Assembly (NCBI GenBank): GCA_011800805.1 | Contig: MPNW01000233.1 | Span: 113,109 to 139,345 of the forward strand | From: Hirudo medicinalis | Lineage: Eukaryota; Annelida; Clitellata; Hirudinida; Hirudinidae | Reading direction: 5' to 3' | Length of the DNA: 26,237 nucleotides | Shown here: positions 22,172 through 26,237 of the stretch, piece after piece | Layout: each line of letters begins with the position of its first letter | Numbering within the stretch: position 1 is the stretch's first letter | The notes under the pieces: model-generated | What the model saw: the letters and a program-made list of their open reading frames with translations, nothing else | What the model was told of the DNA's origin: nothing | Database searches by the model: none | Made by a program: the position numbers and the translations under genes

Positions 22172-22904
22172 AATATCTCACCAAAAAGTCACCATTTTGA
22201 CTGCCCATGTATGGCATTGGGATGAAAAAATACATTGGATTAATGTACATTTTATTATGCTGTTGAGATTGTGTCACAAATCCATAAAAGTCTTGATGTG
22301 TTGCAATTATTTTTATTGACTTGATTTTTTTTCTTTGAAAAGAAGCAATATTAAGCGATTTAATTGAAAACTGGGAGCAGTAAATTTGATGCAGTAGGAT
22401 CTCTTTTTGTGGATGCTTGGTCTTGATCGACTGCTTTTTGGGTGAAGTGGCACAATTTAATGTGGTCTTGTTTACCTTAAACAACACCTTTGGAGGTGCT
22501 CCAAATTGTTTAATGTTTACGAACTTAATTTATTTTAGGGTTTAAATGATTTAATTGGTTGCGTTTCATTAACATAATTTATTTAACATCAACTTAAACT
22601 CGGTAATAGTTTTTAGATGTTTATAATATATTAATTTACAGAGCGCCATAAGCGTCAGGGGCGCTTAATACCAGTAATGACAACTAAGCAGTAGATTGAG
22701 ATTTATTAAAGGTGAGTAGTGAAGTGACTGAGGCTGCTGCAGATGATGATGAGTTGAAAAGCATATTCTCATAAGAGAAAAAGAAAAGAACTTTAGACTA
22801 AAATGCGCTTCCATTCGTTACTTAAGAGATAGGAAGGTGAGTTCGCTTTCGATTTACTTCTGAGGTCTGATTTGAGCGTGCGTTTCTGATATCATTTGTT
22901 TATC
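22172..22904. other. NDUFAF6 3' flank, no firm gene
   Basis: This includes the NDUFAF6 3' UTR. A 6-bp stem AGCGCC/GGCGCT lies at 22642-22665. Segments such as VSSEVTEAAADDDELKS (about 22711) and a donor-like AGGAAG|GTGAGT (about 22850) look exon-like on the plus strand, but no gene can be built from them. A possible ATTAAA poly(A) signal is near 22697. Confidence 0.4.
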
Positions 22905-23008
22905 TTAAAAGTTTTGAGAGGAAGCACTTGTTATCCTCTTAAAAGTTTTGAGAGGAAAGTACTTGTTATCCTCTTAAAAGTTTTGAGAGGAAAGTACTTG
23001 TTATCCTC
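22905..23008. repeat. Triplicated 35-bp repeat
   Basis: Three adjacent copies: 22905-22938 (34 bp), 22939-22973 and 22974-23008. Each contains TTTTGAGAGGA and ends TTATCCTC, so GAGGA/TCCTC form a short inverted repeat in every unit. The second and third copies are identical; the first has one deletion and one change. Confidence 0.92.
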
Positions 23009-23025
23009 TAACTTCTCAGAAGAAA

Positions 23026-23142
23026 ATGTCAATCCGAAGGAACGATTTCAAGAAATGCATGTTGATTGAAGATCAAGAGAAGCTCGGGTGGATCGTTTTT
23101 CAAATTGTGGGTTTTCCTCACCAAGCATCAACTTTTCCATGA
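23026..23142 (+). CDS. Small ORF, 38 codons, unknown
   Basis: Starts ATG 18 bp after the triplicated repeat and encodes MSIRRNDFKKCMLIEDQEKL... to HQASTFP, then TGA. Its composition is reasonable for protein, but no homologue is recognised, no splice partner is clear, and chance is a fair explanation in 26 kb. It might be a first exon of a plus-strand gene. Confidence 0.2.
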   Translation: MSIRRNDFKKCMLIEDQEKLGWIVFQIVGFPHQASTFP

Positions 23143-23612
23143 CTTACTTTTGACAATTAATGGAATTTTATTGGAAATAGGATTCTTTAAATCGAATTTA
23201 TTGGTAATTCCAAAGAAGCAATCCTTGAATTGGAGTCGTTTAAAAGTGCAGCAAACTAAATTACAGAACTCCATTCATTGACGAGGAACTCATGAGATGA
23301 GTTTCAGAATTCTCACCGAACTTTTGAGGAATGATCCATTTTCATCGACCAAATTCATTTTTTACCAGAGGATAGTTTTGATTTATGATGATGATGCAGT
23401 AGTTGACATATTACAATAATATTAACAAATGAAACAAATATATGAAAACATGTTTCTTGAAGCTGAAATTGCACTTATTAAAATACATTTATATAGCGCC
23501 AAAAACGTCTCACAAGGTCATTGAAGAAGGTAAAAAAAAACAAACAAGTGAATCAGCAAATTAGGAGAATCTTCGTGTTTGTTTGATTCAAACTGCATAA
23601 ACATTGACGCAG

Positions 23613-24020
23613 CAATATACAATAATACATTCATGTTTCAATATACAATAATACATTCATGTTTCAATATACAATAATACATTCATGTTTCAATATACAA
23701 TAATACATTCATGTTTCAATATACAATAATACATTCATGTTTCAATATACAATAATACATTCATATTTCAATATACAATAATACATTCATGTTTCAATAT
23801 ACAATAATACATTCATGTTTCAATATACAATAATACATTCATGTTTCAATATACAATAATACATTCACGTTTCAATATACAATAATACGTTCATGTTTCA
23901 ATATACAATAATACATTCATGTTTCAATATACAATAATACATTCACGTTTCAATATACAATAATACGTTCATGTTTCAATATACAATAATACATTCATGT
24001 TTCAATAAGCAATAACACAT
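23613..24020. repeat. 26-bp minisatellite, 15 full copies plus a degenerate one
   Basis: The unit CAATATACAATAATACATTC-ATGTTT is repeated exactly 15 times (23613-24002), followed by a decayed 16th copy. Variants (ATATTT, ACGTTT, ACGTTC) mark copies; the pair ACGTTT then ACGTTC recurs 78 bp (three units) apart, a recent three-unit duplication. There are no spacers, so it is not CRISPR-like. It lies in intergenic DNA. Confidence 0.95.
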
Positions 24021-25348
24021 CGCAACAAACCAAAACACTGCATCTAATTGATGCTATGATCTCAGCTATCCTACATTCAGAAATGTCAGAATTCTTTAAC
24101 CTGCCCATCAACGGCTTCATTTAAGAATGTTTTACTCTGAAAAGAAAATTATTGCATTATTATAATATGAAGATGTTTGGCTTTGTTCGGCAGACAGTTT
24201 TTCAAAACAAGTTATCGGTTAAAAACTTAAGTTACATCCATACGTGACATTGTCAATTATAATATTTTATAAAAGATTCCAATTTCAACAATTTTAGGTT
24301 TTATTGCATTACATCGCATCAAATGACATTACCACATAATTTTTATTAATACAAAACAACAATTAACATGCCCTAAACTGATCTTAAACAACCTCTTGTA
24401 TCAGGATCTTTCAAAGTTATCCGTATAGCATCAGCAACTTAATACATAACAACATCATCAACAACATCAACAACAACAACTGAATGAAACATTTATATCC
24501 TGAGAGGACATCACAAGATGTTATTTCTCCCAACAGTTTTTAATTTTTGTCTGTTCTTGGATAGCAGAATGTTTCTCTTGTTGTATAATTAACGAATGCA
24601 TTAATTAATAAATTATGATAATTAAATTTTGACAGTATTTCAGTTAACAGTAATTGTTTTCAATATTATTATTTTTCTTAACATTATTTAACTCATTGCT
24701 AGGCATTAATGGTTAATGGAACTTGGATTCTTCATTGTTGATGTTGAGAATATTTTTGTTGTTGTTGATGTTGAAACAATGTTGAAAAATGATGTTGTTG
24801 AAATAATTTTGTTGCCATCGTGCTGCATTGATGACGTAGAAACATTCACTGGCCATGTTTAATAAAAATAAAAAGTAAATCAAATAAAAAATCCGAACGC
24901 ACCCAAAGTGCTCTCGGAAATGGGGTTCCTGGGTAGATAGATGTGTCTGTTTCTCATTAATTTATTATTGTTATTATTAACCCCATAATTATTTATTTTG
25001 CTAGAATAACACAACAATAAAAACGTTGTAAAAATATTTGGAGGATATTTCTGTTGCTGTCTGCCTTTTTTTGGCGGGATGATTTATCTTTGCCAGATCT
25101 TCAGTCTCCAAACAAGTAACTGTAATATCAAATCGGAACATTAAAATTATAAGCGTTATAAATATAAATATTATGAATATAATTATTATAAATATAAATA
25201 TTATAAAAAGTAAGATAAAGGTAAAAGCATAATAAAAAATCTAAATACGATTTATAATGCGTAATACATAATAATGCCACCTCCAACTGAATGCATTTTC
25301 TAACATTTTCGGATTTTTCGGATATAATTGAAAATTACGTCTCACTAA
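24021..25348. other. AT-rich intergenic, one exon-like patch
   Basis: Mostly AT-rich with AAC and TTA runs. On the minus strand a strong acceptor (GATATTACAG) at 25120 opens a 39-codon frame to TAG at 25001-25003 (TCLETEDLAKINHPAKKRQT), and a 47-residue frame runs 24856-24713. Neither joins to a gene I can build. They may be a 3' end or chance. Confidence 0.35.
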
Positions 25349-26042
25349 TTATATTTGAAATGATAATTTATTGTTGTCATTCGAACGTCCCGTGTTCCCT
25401 GCAAAAGAATAAAAACCGTGGGTTTGAAACAATTGGCATTGAACACCTTGATGGCTACCTGTAGTGCTCCACTTGGAGATATTGAGTATTTTGCTCAATA
25501 CTTTCATCTCGATGTGCCATTGCGAACTTTTAAAATCAGTTTTACATGAAACGAGAACTTATTGAATATAATAATAAATGAATTAATTTTAAACTGTTTA
25601 TTTTTGAACTTGTTATTAAATACATTTTTTAAATAGCTTTTCAAACTTACTTTAATAACAGAAAAAATGGAGTTAAGTAATCAAAGGAAATATTTATAAA
25701 TATTAAATAAATTACGATTATTCTTGCCGTGAATTCTCCTCAGTTTGAAAATCCACATCACAGAAAGACTCACTCTTCACTGCCTCTACTTTCTCTGGCA
25801 TTCAGTTTCACTTTCGAAATATTGGCGCAAGTGAAACAGGGCAGGGTGAAGGATGACCTACTCGTCTGCCCATTCCCGCTTAACTGGACGTTGGCAGCTG
25901 CCAGGCCAAGGTTGTCGCTTTGGCTATGGTGGCAGAAGTCAGGAAGTAGTGTCGTGGTGACTTCTGAACTCTGGTTTTTGAACTCCCTTAACCTTAGACA
26001 CCCTTTTGGGTCGCTATTTTGCTTTCGGCGAAGGGCTTGCAT
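25349..26042 (-). CDS. Possible 3' end of an unidentified minus-strand gene
   Basis: Three exons agree in phase: 26042-25774 (strong donor GA|GTGAGT), 25526-25459 (donor CAG|GTAGCC) and 25398-25349 (strong acceptor TATTCTTTTGCAG, then TAA). Together they code about 128 residues: a Ser/Asn/Gln-rich segment (NLGLAAANVQLSGNG, CFTCANISKV), then WHIEMKVLSKILNISKW and an Asn/Ser-rich end. The first block is clearly more GC-rich than its flanks, as exons here are. The start is either the ATG at 26042 or an acceptor nearby, with more exons beyond the window. No family is recognised. Another frame of the middle exon (MAHRDESIEQ) is open but out of phase. Confidence 0.4.
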
Positions 26043-26237
26043 TTGTAATTAGAATTCTTATTGTTAATGTTATTATTATTAATATTATTATTATCATTGT
26101 TGTTATTGTTAATACTATTATTATTATTAAGTTATAATTATCATCCGTGAATAGCTGGCATCATGAAATGATTGCTTTGCACGATAAGTATTTGAATTAA
26201 AATTGTTCATCAATAAATTCTGATGAGAAGAAACAAA

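Noticed and set aside
23613..24020. CRISPR-like array
   Set aside because: The copies are head-to-tail with no spacers, and the genome is eukaryotic; it is a minisatellite.
24713..24856. 47-residue minus ORF
   Set aside because: Asn/Ile-rich from AAC-type repeats, with no splice partner.
25729..26052. 107-codon plus ORF
   Set aside because: Its product is unusually rich in Trp and Arg, while the opposite strand has an open frame with splice sites in phase; the minus reading is preferred.

Overview
This is nuclear DNA of an animal. It is AT-rich, its genes are cut into many small exons by GT-AG introns, and it carries microsatellites, minisatellites, tRNA-like SINE heads and a non-LTR retrotransposon tail. 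The proteins are metazoan: an axonemal ASH-domain protein, a Ly6/uPAR protein, a Ser/Thr kinase-like protein and NDUFAF6. A lophotrochozoan such as a leech-like annelid would fit, but that is a guess from style, not shown by the sequence. Most lines of a plain ORF listing are exon fragments or shadows, so I rebuilt genes by joining exons whose splice phases agree.

Layout. (1) 3-6276, minus: a 13-exon gene for a protein of about 766 residues built from repeated ASH (ASPM-SPD-2-Hydin/PapD-like) domains with an acidic linker and a charged tail, typical of motile-cilium axoneme proteins. A perfect palindromic RFX X-box lies about 130 bp upstream of its ATG. (2) 6430-9386: about 3 kb of intergenic repeats, with two tRNA-like elements, a G-tract repeat with hAT-like ends, and a 3'-end fragment of a non-LTR retrotransposon with a TAA-rich tail. 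(3) 9387-10568, minus: a secreted, probably GPI-anchored Ly6/uPAR gene with a possible phase-1 cassette exon coding a Thr/Lys/Pro-rich insert. (4) 11521-17776, minus: a seven-exon protein-kinase-like gene (about 791 residues) with altered catalytic motifs, a long insert in the C-lobe and an unrecognised C-terminus. (5) 19074-22171, plus: a complete ten-exon NDUFAF6 orthologue (300 residues), divergent from the kinase across about 1.3 kb. (6) 22172-25348: intergenic, with a triplicated 35-bp repeat and a 15-copy 26-bp minisatellite. (7) 25349-26042, minus: weak evidence for the 3' end of another gene.

The four genes do not form a pathway; they are ordinary neighbours in a eukaryotic genome. 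I found no clear sign of a new multi-gene system. The points most worth a second look are the Ly6 cassette exon, the kinase with HRDIR and DFT motifs, and the X-box promoter that pins the ciliary gene's start.
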